Below, piece after piece: positions 30,209-41,200 of a stretch of DNA of 64,000 bases. The stretch comes from Odiellus spinosus (lineage: Eukaryota; Arthropoda; Arachnida; Opiliones; Phalangiidae): assembly GCA_963920705.1 (NCBI GenBank), contig OY987228.1, positions 2,496,159-2,560,158 of the forward strand. Reading direction: 5' to 3'. The notes beneath the pieces were generated by a model. It did not search any database. It saw nothing but the letters and a program-made list of their open reading frames with translations, and had not been told where the DNA came from. The position numbers were made by a program, and so were the translations under genes. Position 1 is the first letter of the stretch. Each line of letters starts with the position of its first letter.

Positions 30209-30355
30209 ATGTTCGGACCGCGGTTGAACCGCTTCGCGGGCGGGGCACCTGTTAAAGCTTTTTTAGATTATCTCCAAACCCTACACGCCGTTAAAAGTGT
30301 CGTCCTATTGTCACACAACGGGTCGAATTACGACAACCAACTCTTGATCAGCTGA
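30209..30355 (+). pseudogene. Exonuclease-like fragment (Exo II type motif)
   Basis: One frame reads GAPVKAFLDYL, then SVVLLSHNGSNYDNQLLIS and a TGA. L-x-S-H-N-G-x-x-Y-D-x-x-x-L is the ExoII motif of DEDD exonucleases. It may belong to the same uncharacterised family as 1563-1850 and 5728-6201, or to another polymerase/exonuclease relic. It is a fragment with no start. Confidence 0.4.
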
Positions 30356-31270
30356 AATTCTTATTGGCGATCCGCGACATTTGGGCGCCGAGACATTGGA
30401 GCGCCGGGACATTTGGCGGAAAAACGTGAACGGCATTTGGGCAACCGATCGTATAGTATCCTTACCCGAGCGCTGAACGGCGCCCTCCCTACTCATGGTC
30501 AGGCTCCGCTGAGTGCCGCCTAATGCGCTTTACGCCAACCTAACCTAAAATATTACAAGACGAACGGGCTAGACGAAGATATTATCTAATTGGATGAACG
30601 GGCTAGTGCGTGTAATTATCTAACACAACCTTACCTAAAAGGTTAAAAAAAGGCGTTTCAGGCAAAATGGTTTATTAACAAGTTCGAAACCAAAATATTA
30701 AATCCCTGACGAGAACGTAATCTTACCAAACTTAACCTAACTGTATCAACTAAAGTTCAGTCGGAGAGGTAAACATTATTGGGAGACATTGGGCCGAATC
30801 CCATTCGAAAGAAAGACCTGCTCAGTGGTTATAATCTTTGCTTAGCCTAACCTAAAATGTGGCTCAAATGTCCCGACGCCTAAATGTCCCAGCGCCCAAA
30901 TGGCACGGCGTCCAAATGTTCCGGCGCCCAATTGTCCGGTTCCGCTTATCGGTAGATTCTTATGCGTGATTTTAATATCTACTTTTTTTACTATGAGGAT
31001 CAACGTTGCGTGCTTTTATTCAAATACAGTTTGCACAATAGGGAAAGCTCACGTGAATTGATACGCAATGTTGAGCCTCATAGTAAAAAGTAGTTTAAAA
31101 ACATACACATAGAAAATGCCAAGCACGCGCTCTAGGCGAGATTTTCATTTTCATTGTAAATTCACGAGATAATAATTCAAATAGTTTTTAACCCTAAATT
31201 ATTTTGGTAAACGTAACCTTTAAAAATATCGTCTTCAAAATCTGTTAGTACTGAAATCGTTTTACAAAAT

Positions 31271-31654
31271 ATGGCTAAATCAATGAAAACTCCTAAAACC
31301 AAGATGACTAAAAGAACAGGCAAGGCAATCATTGGAAGGCAGGGGAAAAGTTCCGTTGTCTTGACTTCGATTCCCACAATCAAAAAAGTGCAAGGCCATC
31401 AGATGAAACGAGGAACTTCCACGACCAAAACACTTGAAAGCAAATTGAGACGACCAGAGCGTACTACTTCGAGACTCGTAACCGGACAAATTACAAACCA
31501 AATGAAGAAAATTGTTGTTTCTTCGAGTCCCAAGAAAACAATTCGACGATTGACTAAAAATCCAACTCTTAGTTTGACTCCTATAACAGAAAGAAGCCAG
31601 ATTAAGGGATCAAATCGGCTTTTAACTCCGACTTTGGCTACCACTGTGAAATAA
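31271..31654 (+). CDS. Small very basic protein, copy 2
   Basis: 127 codons from the ATG at 31271, near-identical to the 28485 gene. It contains 24 extra bases near the end encoding a short Leu/Thr segment. Retention of the frame in both copies is weak support for real coding. Confidence 0.45.
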   Translation: MAKSMKTPKTKMTKRTGKAIIGRQGKSSVVLTSIPTIKKVQGHQMKRGTSTTKTLESKLRRPERTTSRLVTGQITNQMKKIVVSSSPKKTIRRLTKNPTLSLTPITERSQIKGSNRLLTPTLATTVK

Positions 31655-32414
31655 TGCGCGTAATATAATCAATTTTTTCAAAATTAAAACAAATATAATT
31701 TCTAAATTAACTTAAAATCAGAAAACTAATAAAGGACATTTAATATTAACTAAAAAAAATTATGTATATATCTTTAAAACTAAAAACCTTTATTTAAGTG
31801 TCCCATTGTTTAAAAATACTGTATATATATATTCTAACATCCGCTGTAAACCGGGGATTTTCCATAACAAACCCATTACGATAACGCCTCTCATGCCCTA
31901 CCATAAAGAAAAGGGGACTTCCGAACGGAAAGGGGTCGAAAGACGCCCGGAAAGAAAGTGGGAGCCGGAAACGATGATTTCCGGCTACACATGGCATAAA
32001 ACGGGGTGGTCATAAAGAGTCGAAGGTTGAATTTAAATAAACACTGTTCTCAGAAGGAGTGCCCAAAAAGGGACTCTCGCCAAAGCGAAATAAAAATCAA
32101 AAGAAAGTTGTGTTTAAAAGAAACTTAGTCTCTTCGAGTCGAATTATTCTCGGGACATAGAAAATAAACGAAGTCGCCTAAAACTTAGCCAGCCATAGGA
32201 AAATAACCTCGATAGAATAAAACTTTTGACTAATTATATCCTATCTCAAGTTGTTTCAGTCCGACTTGAGATTAATTAGCGAAGCTCTCCCAAAATAAAA
32301 GAACCCAGCTTAGTAGGAGGCAAAATTAGGTTGAAAAACCCCCTCCCATAATCTTCAACCACGACCAAAATAAGGCAGCTAAAGCGACCAGTTATTCCTC
32401 CAACTACAACGGCA

Positions 32415-32720
32415 ATGGTTCAAAGCCAGCCGAAGAAAAAGGTTATCATTTCGACTCCGATTTCCGGGAACAAAAGAATTCGAAGCCTATCGAGGAAACC
32501 AGTTACGATTTCGAGTCCGATCACTGGTAACACAAGAATTCGAAGTCGGCCGAAGCAATCAGTTATCCCTTCGAATAAGACTTCCGGGAGAGAAATAATT
32601 CGTCGTAGGCAGAGACCACAAGTTATCACTTCGACTTCCGCGAACAAAAGAATTCGAAATCAGCCGAGACAACCAGATATCACTACCATTCCTACTTCCG
32701 GTAAAAAAAAGAATTCGTAG
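32415..32720 (+). pseudogene. Repetitive basic protein, copy 2, truncated by frameshift
   Basis: Identical to the first 99 codons of the 29607 gene. A shorter A run near 32703 (8 A instead of 10) shifts the frame and ends the protein after GKKKNS. Downstream bases still match the intact copy. Confidence 0.45.
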
Positions 32721-32999
32721 CCAGCCTAGAAAACCACTTTTTACTTCGAATGCGACTTCCGCGAGCAATAAAATTCGTAGCCAGCAGTTACCACTTCGAC
32801 TCCGACTTCCGCGAGAAATACGATTCGTAGCCAACCGAGAAAACCAGTTACCGCTTCGACTTCTTAATACATTAATAAAAGAAAATTGTAAAAAATATAT
32901 TTAGATGGTATTTATATTAAACTATATTGTATCTTTAGGAAATTTATTAAAATTTTCTGCATTTTACGAACGTAACGATCCTATATTTTTTTCTATCAC

Positions 33000-33290
33000 A
33001 TGGCATGGAATACGGAAATACGACATGGACACATTGTAACGAAAAAAATTATAACAAACAAGTTGGGAAACCAAAATATTACCTCCCCGACGCCGACGTT
33101 AAATTAATCTAACCTAACCCTACCTTAAATAAAAGATGAAAAGAAATGTAGTGTATTGAAATGAAAGAGTAGAAGTAACAGGGTGCTTTTGATTCACACT
33201 TTTCAATTTCCCATCTACGTTACGGAGTAAAGTACTTTCCCTTAACCTCAAGGAATCAGAATCCAAAAGATTGTCCTGCGTTACTCATAA
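33000..33290. repeat. Dispersed-repeat end
   Basis: 33050-33120 (AACAAGTTGGGAAACCAAAA, TTACCTCCCCGAC, TCTAACCTAACCC) is the reverse complement of 15350-15425 and resembles 30665-30735. It marks a repeat family end. Confidence 0.45.
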
Positions 33291-33292
33291 TT

Positions 33293-33709
33293 ATGTGTAG
33301 CAGGTCTAGACCGTGGCCCCTGAAGAAAATCTACGTGTTTTATTTCTGGTTGTGTTTCATGCTCAACGTCAATCCGACCGACGTTCCCACAACGCTGCCG
33401 ACCTTCCTCCGACATGTGAGTTTTAACCTCATTGAAACTTTCTTGGATCTTGTGGGGTACATTAAGCAAGCCCCAAAGAGCCCCGAAGAGTGCCAGACCA
33501 TCGAACAACTGAATCTTTTCTGGAGTCTCCTCCCCGAGCGGCTAAGACCCTCGTACATGATCCGAATGGAAAAACGGACTGAGGAGTTAAAGACCTCTAT
33601 AGATGAAGAGATCAAGCTCTTGGAAGACTTCATGAGGTCCCAGCACGATCGGGATATGACCCGGTTTTGGACGATCTTGAGGGGAGTACGGGGTCTGAGG
33701 AGGCTATGA
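33293..33709 (+). CDS. ORF of 138 residues, unknown function
   Basis: ATG 33293 opens a frame with a hydrophobic N-terminal stretch (KKIYVFYFWLCFML) that could be a signal or membrane segment. A helical, charged region follows (LLPERLRPSYMIRMEKRTEE, KLLEDFMRSQHDRD). A second short frame (33735-33827, MDLPLPTDWDYSDLNEEEG) overlaps the expected continuation. No family recognised. Confidence 0.35.
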   Translation: MCSRSRPWPLKKIYVFYFWLCFMLNVNPTDVPTTLPTFLRHVSFNLIETFLDLVGYIKQAPKSPEECQTIEQLNLFWSLLPERLRPSYMIRMEKRTEELKTSIDEEIKLLEDFMRSQHDRDMTRFWTILRGVRGLRRL

Positions 33710-33898
33710 GCTCTGGGGGAATACGGACCCTGTCATGGACCTCCCCCTACCCACGGACTGGGACTATTCAGACCTGAACGAGGAAGAAGGGGCCAAACCG
33801 GGGGTGGCGACCCGCAACCACCAATAACTGTTGACGCCGGAGCCTGCAACCCCCCACAGATCTTGATTCCATACCCGACTGTGAAATCATGAACAACG

Positions 33899-34207
33899 GT
33901 GAAAAATTCTACGAAAAGTTTAATTTATTCGCTCGCGAGAGCACCCTACAATAAACAGACAATATCGAAACCGGTGTCTGTAACGTTACAGCGGCCGTAT
34001 TGTATTATTATATATTATTCTGATATAAAAGATGTCTCAGCGTCTCAAATCTCGGAGCAAAGTTCGAGACGATTGAAGTTCGTCGCCGACGAGGATTCCC
34101 AGGAGTCCAGACTGATCAACACATTGGTCAGCCGAATCGCCAGAGAAATGCGGGAAAAACCAGAAAAAGTTATCGTCCCACCGATCAAGCGTGAGAAAAA
34201 AAACTAA
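33899..34207 (+). CDS. Short ORF ending in a basic tail, unknown
   Basis: The frame opens at a GTG, so the start is unknown. The C-terminal half (SEQSSRRLKFVADEDSQESR, then LVSRIAREMREKPEK) looks helical and ends KREKKN. It may be the last exon of the same gene as 33293. Confidence 0.25.
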   Translation: MKNSTKSLIYSLARAPYNKQTISKPVSVTLQRPYCIIIYYSDIKDVSASQISEQSSRRLKFVADEDSQESRLINTLVSRIAREMREKPEKVIVPPIKREKKN

Positions 34208-34835
34208 GTATTTTCATACATGGTGTAAGAGTTTTTCTGGCGCATGGAGCTTTCTTTTTTTAAAACGGTGCCAAGTGTATTTAGTTTTAAGAAGATTATT
34301 CTGCCATTCCTTTTAGTTGCCATGTCCACCGTGTAAAGCGACATGGTAGCAATTACAATTTTCTTTCCTATCTGGTGCCCGAAGGTTAGTTTTAAGAAGA
34401 ACCGAGTACGGAGGTACCAAATCTTCTAGATATTTTTAATTTAAACTTATTGAAATAAAATACTAATTCCCGACATCGCGTTTATAAAGAGGGGCATAGT
34501 TCCTTGATTTTATGATGGACGCGAGAGGCGCGCCATCAAGTTGGACGCCTGTGCGCGTTTCGTGCGCGAAATATAATTTCGCGTGCGTTTTCAAGTCTCA
34601 CTGTAATTCGCGAGTTTTATATCTAACATTCGTCTACTATCAGGGGTACCAGCCTTCAAATGTTATTTAATTTATTATACATGAGTGCACCATGGTTTTA
34701 TTATGTTTATTATGATTAGTATTCTTTGTACGATTCTATTATTTTATTATTATTTATTTGTTTGGATTATTGTTTATATTGTTTATTTGGCCCATATTAG
34801 GATGGTTCATCACTATTAGTGATAGAGTACAGTAA
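34208..34835. other. Non-coding stretch
   Basis: GC-rich patch at 34540-34600 with GCGCG words; otherwise AT-rich. Nothing recognised. Confidence 0.35.
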
Positions 34836-35276
34836 ATGTTTTTACAAATAGCAATGAACTCGCAGCTAATCTTAATTTACATAAACCCCTCCACCAGGTC
34901 GAGCGTTGTCACCACCAGTTCTCACTCCGAGGAAGAAAGAAACCAATTAAAACTAGAGATATGCAAGAGAACCGCTCCAGCGACTAAGCGGGTCTTAAAT
35001 GACGTGGGGACGTGGACCAATAACGGTTTATCACACTATAGTCGTAGTAAAGGGTCTAAGCAGGCTCGGGGCGAGATCGGCAGATGTACGCCAAAAGTAT
35101 TTCTGGGGGATACGACCGCTCCTCAGAAAGGATCCACTAGTTTTAATAATTGGAGTAGGAAAACAAAGTGGACCAAGGAATATTGGCGTACGTTACCGCC
35201 CAACCAGAAATCCCCGTCGCCGTACCCACCACCGATTTTCACTAGTAGTCGTCTAGCTCGTTTGAATCAAGATTGA
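34836..35276 (+). CDS. ORF of 146 residues, Ser/Lys/Pro-rich, unknown
   Basis: ATG 34836 opens 146 codons: a short hydrophobic start, then polar sequence (SSHSEEERNQLKLEICKR, WSRKTKWTKEYWRTLPPNQ) and a Pro-rich end (PSPYPPPIF). A frame in +1 (34999-35256) is also open. No domain recognised. It could be a gag-like or accessory frame of an element. Confidence 0.3.
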   Translation: MFLQIAMNSQLILIYINPSTRSSVVTTSSHSEEERNQLKLEICKRTAPATKRVLNDVGTWTNNGLSHYSRSKGSKQARGEIGRCTPKVFLGDTTAPQKGSTSFNNWSRKTKWTKEYWRTLPPNQKSPSPYPPPIFTSSRLARLNQD

Positions 35277-35895
35277 GTTAGAAGGATATAAACGAGGCGG
35301 AGCAAAACTACTGAGATTTGTTGATTTTCGATCTTTTCCAATTGAGGGGAGATACCAGACAAGCCCTCTTAGGATTGTGAATATTCGTTAATCCATCCCG
35401 CGACCGTTAAGATTCTGAACAACAGACTAGTACGGAGACTAATCGCAGATTGAACATTCACCTCCAATCCGTCCCTGTATGTTTGGGTGCCTACTAAACT
35501 ATTAAATAATTGCTCATAAAGATTTTCGTACCAACAAGTTGATTTTTCTATAACATTTATGTTATTGTACTTCAAAGCACTCGTGTATAAAGTAATTGTT
35601 TTAAATACAACGTATATTTGATATCTAATCTTTAAATATCGTTTCGATACCTCGAGTTTGATATAAGCAACCGCAAGCCTCGGAGTCTGTAAGTGCCGAG
35701 AACATTAAAAAAATAACGAGGGAGAGAAGCGTTGGTAAAGCCAGTGAGGAGAAAAAGAGTTGAAGGAAAATGGGAATATAGAGCGTTTCGTATACGGCAA
35801 AAGAGAACTAGTTATAAATTAACGCTTCTTTAGATACGAAACAATTTAATCCGTGTTTCCAAGGGTTCTAAGGGCACGATTGTGAACGTTAATTG
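35277..35895. other. Non-coding stretch
   Basis: GATATAAAC at 35284-35292 resembles a TATA box. No gene supported. Confidence 0.3.
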
Positions 35896-35899
35896 AAAT

Positions 35900-37765
35900 G
35901 TGGATACGTCATGTTCAGTTTTGCCAAGGCTGCCGGATAACACTCATACAATTCATATTAAATTGATGCGTCGCATGCAGTACGATCATCCATTCATATT
36001 CGAAACCGTACGCCCAAAGCAAATTCTAGATGCCCTTTGGTTATTAGTAGGCAGGCCATTTTATAGAAAAAATGACGTCACACTATCCGAAGAACTTTTG
36101 TTCTCTGCGTTAGAAGAGGTCGTGGATTTCGTCGTTAACGAAAATGCTAGGGCTCTGGTAGAGGAGGAAGCAGGATCTATTGAGGGTTCTTGGGCCGTTA
36201 GTAATGAGCCTGGCGGGGAAAAACTTCCCGCTCTTTGTTCGGATAGAAGGTGTACCAGTGACGTAACTAATTTTTTTAAGTGATTTAAAATTGAAACCCT
36301 GAAAGTTAGTCAAGCCATTTATATTTGCTTGCGTAAAACTACGGCAGCTGATGGTCAAAGCTTTAGCGCAGGGAGAATGGGAGATTGAGAGTCGAAAGGG
36401 ATCTAGAAGAATTAATTAATCATGACGACGGATTTCGGATTTTCGGAACTCTCCAGCTTTTTGGCAAAGTAAATCCAGAGATCTTTAAGCTATGGCTAGA
36501 AAACCTGCCATTCCTAAATTCTTTATGACAGTAAGCCTGGCCGAAACGCGTTGGCAAGCTGATCAACGCTTTGCTGGTTACTGCTGGTAAAAGTCGAATA
36601 ACAGATCAGTAAATTAAAATTATATCTTTTCAAGACAAAGACAAGTTAATTCAAGAAGATCGAATTACTTGCGCGCGATATTTTGACCACAGGTTTCGAG
36701 CTTTGTTGAAGTCCCTAAGAAGCAAAGCAGCACCGTTAGGGGGCTGTGGTTGACTATACTACGGAGTAGAGTTCCAGCATCGAGGAAGCCCACATATCCA
36801 CAGCTTAATTTGGGTTTCTGGTGCTCCAATGCGGATGGTTCGAACGCCGATGAAGTTGACACTTTGCTGATAATTATATATCTTGCGAAAAGTCCCAAGA
36901 TGATAAGCTGACTGGCCTGATTCCGCTTCAGCCTCACAAACACACGAGAACGTGTAAGGTCAAGCAGGGTGAAAGGACACTTTGCCGTTTCGGAGTTCCA
37001 TGGCCCCCAGTGCCCAGGACGTATCTTCAGGATCCGGATCTGAGAAACTAGACCGAGGACTACGTGTATTGCACTGAAAAAGAATCAGAAAGAGTAGAGA
37101 AAGCAATCTTTGCTCTAACTCTTGAAGCGGATCTCAGGAAACATTCGAGAAAACTTTCAATCCTCTTAAAATGACGGAACAGGTTTACATTGACTGTGTC
37201 TGTCTGAAACTGAAGAAAAAGACCATTCGTCTGAAGAGATCTGCATGCTCGAGAAGAGTGAAAGCTAATAAAAAAGACATTCTCAGATTATGGTGTGCAA
37301 ATATGGATATTCAAATCGCCCTACATTGGAAAATCACAACGAGGAATATCTTAGATACTACTATAGGCCATAAAATCTGCTAAGAAGGCAGGCTCCACGA
37401 TTAAACAAAGGCTAAAGATAATTGCCAAGAAATTTCTCAGTGGGCAGGAGGTTTCTGCTCAAGAAGCGGCTTATTTTTGCCTGCAGATCACGGTGTCCAA
37501 AGCTAGTCAAGCTACGGTTTATATCAACACTAATCAGCCGGAGAAACGAGTCCATAATCTTCGGCCGAAGTCACAGCTGCTTGACCTACCGGAAGATAGC
37601 ACGGACATATTCTTAGAGGGGTTATTGAATCGTTATCCCTTCAGGCCAGGTACGTTGGATTCAATTTGTCTAATTTGAATTAGCGGCGTGGTACGAATTC
37701 AGCCAGAAAAGAGGCAGAGGGGCACTCGTTTTAAACCTTAACGAGGAAGAAGATTTATACATTAT
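35900..37765 (+). pseudogene. Decayed Helitron Rep-helicase
   Basis: Plus-strand fragments follow Helitron protein order. 35925-36100: LPRLPDNTHTIHIKLMRRM, VRPKQILDALWLL. 36240: ALCSDRRCTSD. 36505-36570: PKFFMTVSLAETRWQAD. 36931-37035: a HUH-region zinc segment, PHKHTRTCKVKQGERTLCRF, then PWPPVPRTY. 37300: NMDIQIAL. 37400-37650: GQEVSAQEAAYFCLQITVSK, TVYINTNQPEKR and STDIFLEGLLNRYPFRP. Finally LAAWYEFSQKRG. Frames change repeatedly, so it is inactive. Helitrons transpose by a rolling-circle route using the HUH nuclease; neither the nuclease Tyr motifs nor the helicase core survive clearly. Confidence 0.8.
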
Positions 37766-37926
37766 AGGGACTATTATTTAGAAAAATGATAGTTTATTCC
37801 AACAAAAGTCTCTAGAACTTGTATCTCTACTATCCTATAATAATAAAATCTATTATATACTTTTAAACGGGTATAGGCATTGTGAAACCATAGAAAATAA
37901 AAATAATGGAATATAATGAGTCAAAA

Positions 37927-38010
37927 GGTGGCGGGCTGAGATGGGGTGAAACAGGAGACTAAAATCTTAGTGACAGCTACTGGCCAGTTCAAGGTTCGAA
38001 TTTTACTACC
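37927..38010 (+). repeat. tRNA-like sequence, possible SINE head
   Basis: GGTGGCGGGCTGAGATGG resembles a class II tRNA 5' end with an A box, and CAAGGTTCGAATTTTACTACC resembles a T arm with a B box. About 84 bases separate the ends, with a central GAGA...TCTT stem around CTAAAA. The acceptor ends do not pair well, so it is not a functional tRNA. It is more likely a tRNA-derived SINE fragment or chance. Confidence 0.3.
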
Positions 38011-38053
38011 CTTATCTTTATGACTTTTTGTAGAATAATTCGCAGGACAAGCC

Positions 38054-38085
38054 GATACTCACTGAACTTTAGTTCGGTAGGTCTA
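38054..38085. repeat. Palindrome ACTGAACTTTAGTTCGGT
   Basis: The core ACTGAACTTTAGTTC is shared with the palindrome at 8362-8380 and with 30748-30765 in reverse. It marks a dispersed repeat family. Confidence 0.4.
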
Positions 38086-38214
38086 TGAGACTGTGTAAAG
38101 GTAGTTTTGTTTTCGCTCTTGTTTGAAACTCGACGTTTTAGGTAAATTCTTTGGATAAAATAGTGGTTTCAATATATTAAGGATCACAATTTAGTATTTT
38201 TAAACAAGTGTAAC

Positions 38215-41200
38215 ATGGCAAGTGCATTAAAGACGGATACCTGCATTTTTTGCAAACAAAGAACCAGGGAGAAGTTAGTTAAGAATCCCGAAGAGCAATC
38301 TTTGCGTAAGATCTCTCAGCTGATGTCCGAATTTGCTGCGCTTAAAAATCCAGAGTCCGAGATCTTCGTAACATTCATGAAAGGAGACTTATCGGTAAAA
38401 AATCTTAGAAGCTGTAATTGTACCTGGCATATATCTTGATATAAAGGGTTTACTCTGAAATCCCGTCATAACCGCGTTCAAAAAAACTTTGAAAAGTTAA
38501 GAAATGAAAGTATCTCACCGGAAAGTAATTTCGAAACTATTAGCGCAACCGCAAGTGAGTAATTTCGAAACTATTAGCGCAACCGCAAGTGAGTAATTTC
38601 GAAACTATTAGCGCAACCGCAAGTGGATCAAGTTTTACTCGAAGCAAAACTTCCAAGTATGTAAAATCTAAATGTTTTTTTCTGTGATGGAACTGAAACC
38701 AAAAAATACCCCTTGAATGTAATATCGTATGATCAAAGCGGAACGTTTTTGAAAGAAGCCGTGGACTTAAGCGGCAATGATACATGGCGCGTTCGCCTAA
38801 GCGAATGCATTACAGATACTGACACGCATGCTATTGACATTATGTATCATCTTAATTGCTGGACAAAAAACGTGAAAAATGTACTTCGTCGAAAAGGAGA
38901 AGAGGAAAGATACGCTAGGAGTGATAAACCAGCAAATGTAGCTTCAGAAATTGAGTTTTTGGATCTCGTCGAAGACTGTCTCAAAGAGGAGGGCATAGCT
39001 ACTGTAGTTGATTTACATAACGCCTATCTAAATATTTGTAACTCAAAGGTCTCGATCCAAGCAAGGATAAGTTAATGTCACGAAGAGAAGTGAAAGAATT
39101 TTTGAGGGATAGAGTTATGGGAGTAGAGTTTTCATATCCAAAACAAAAGCGATCTTCTGAAAGGGTATCACTTAAAAGCACCAAAGATTCAGCCTTACAA
39201 AAGTTGGAAGATGAAAACAATGAAGATCAATTTAGAGCTCTTTTCAAGGCTGCGAACGTGATAAGAAAGTTAATTACGTCCTCAAAAAAATGGGAGTTTA
39301 ATGGATCTCTTAAATTAGATGACACAGTAATACCACAAGAACTTATATTGTTTTTCAAGTGGTGCATGATAGGAAAGGCTACGCTTTCGTCGAATTCTAG
39401 TCGTTGCAGCGAAATTGATCAAAGGGCAATAATATTAGCCCAATCTCTCATGTTCGAAACTTTAACTCCACGGCAAGCTACTGACCTCGATTCCAAAAAA
39501 TTAAGAAGAACGAGAGAAATGCCCTTGCTTTAACAATCCACAAAGAAACAAGCAGTGCCAAATTGATTAACTTCCTAAGTGAGATGGGAATGAGCGTCGG
39601 CTATTCTAGGCTACAAGATGTACAAAATCTTCTAGTCAAAGAAGTACTAACAAAAATGAATGAATACGAGGGTGTTTACATCCCTCCTGATTTCATGAAA
39701 GGAAGAAGCGTAACGTTTGCTTTTGATAATTTGGATTTTCAGGAAGATACATCGGATGGTCAGCGCACCATGCATGTAACGGTAATGGTTCTCTATCAGA
39801 ACGTAAACGAGAACGACGTTGAAGAAACTTTTTCATTTACGGAAGAGGCCAAAAATACACAGATCCCAAGTTCTATTTATGAGATGCTACCTTGCGCAGT
39901 GTCAAAATCAGTTCGACCTAAAAATCCGATTTTCCCTGGGTATATCCGTGAATGGGATGTTTCTCATGAAATGAAACTTGCGCTCTACAACGATTTAGCA
40001 TGGATGATGACCCGAATTGGAAGTCTTAGAGAGATTAATGTTGTTGAAGACCTGGCAAAGGGTGGTTTAACGTGGTCAGCGCATAACTCTTTGATTTACA
40101 ATTCTAAAGATAAAACTCGCATCGCAGTTCTCCCAATTATCGGTTCTTCTCCAACTGAACGACCAGTACAGCTTACGGTTATGGATGTTTTTGGGAAAAT
40201 AAACCGAATTATATCACCATTTATCAATTCCCAGACAATCGTTACCATGGATTTAGGATTATACAGCCCTATGAAACAACTTGAAATGGCGCTATCCGAG
40301 AAGAAGTGGATATTACTACCAGGGGAATTACACATTGAAATGGCAGAACTACGAGCAATTGGTAAATTTGTAGAGCTTACGGGTATTCCAGAGATGTGGG
40401 TAGAAGCTGGTTTGTATACCTCTCAAACAGTTCGACGAATTTTGGAAGGAAAACCCCTCCGAAGATCTATTGAAGCGCATTTAACAATGGTACATGCATT
40501 ATTTGCATTGTTTTGTGAATTATTCTTTGAAAAATATCCAGAAGAAAAAGCGGAATGTGATGACCTCAGGAAAGATCTTTTTAAATCGTGGATTCAAAGG
40601 AACCCGCAAGAGATTTCCAATTCGAACAGCCAATTCACTGCCCGATTAGAAATATTTGGATTTTCGGAGAAGTTCGAACATTTTTCCTCCGAACTAGCCG
40701 CAAAAAGCCCAACGTTTTCGATGGTTAAACAATACATGAATATGGTTTTCTCCCTTCTCGCTTTTATTCGATCTGTTCGCAACGCTAATTGGAATCTCCG
40801 ACTAGCATCATTGGATGACTTCACGAAGTATTTTTTTGCCTTGGATTTAAAAAATTACGCTGCTATGTCAGCTTGGCATTTAGCAGAAATGAAGGCCCTA
40901 CAGGATGAGGATCCTGACACTTGGGATGTTTTGAAAAAGGGAGCCTGGTCGCCAAAGAAAAGCAATGTTCCTTTCTGTAGCCTTGGTGGAGATGAAGGTC
41001 TAGAGCAAGAGAACAGAAAAATGAAAGTTCTTGGTGGACTTATTGGAATAACACTTCGTCCAGAAACACTTACAAAATTTTTTCTCACTTCACCACAGTT
41101 AGTTAAATTGTCAGAAGAAACCAAACTAATGTCTGGGACAAACATTAGAATAAATTCCGCTCCAAAAAAGTCTAAACATCACGAGGATACGCTAACAGTG

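Larger units (their letters stand above)
30928..32998 (+). repeat. Long direct repeat, copy 2
   Basis: Nearly identical to 27811-30190 but without the internal 330-bp duplication. It ends at TTTTTTTCTATC near 32998 followed by unrelated sequence. Small differences (for example the G4A8 versus G4A10 run near 32702) alter the second ORF. Confidence 0.9.
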
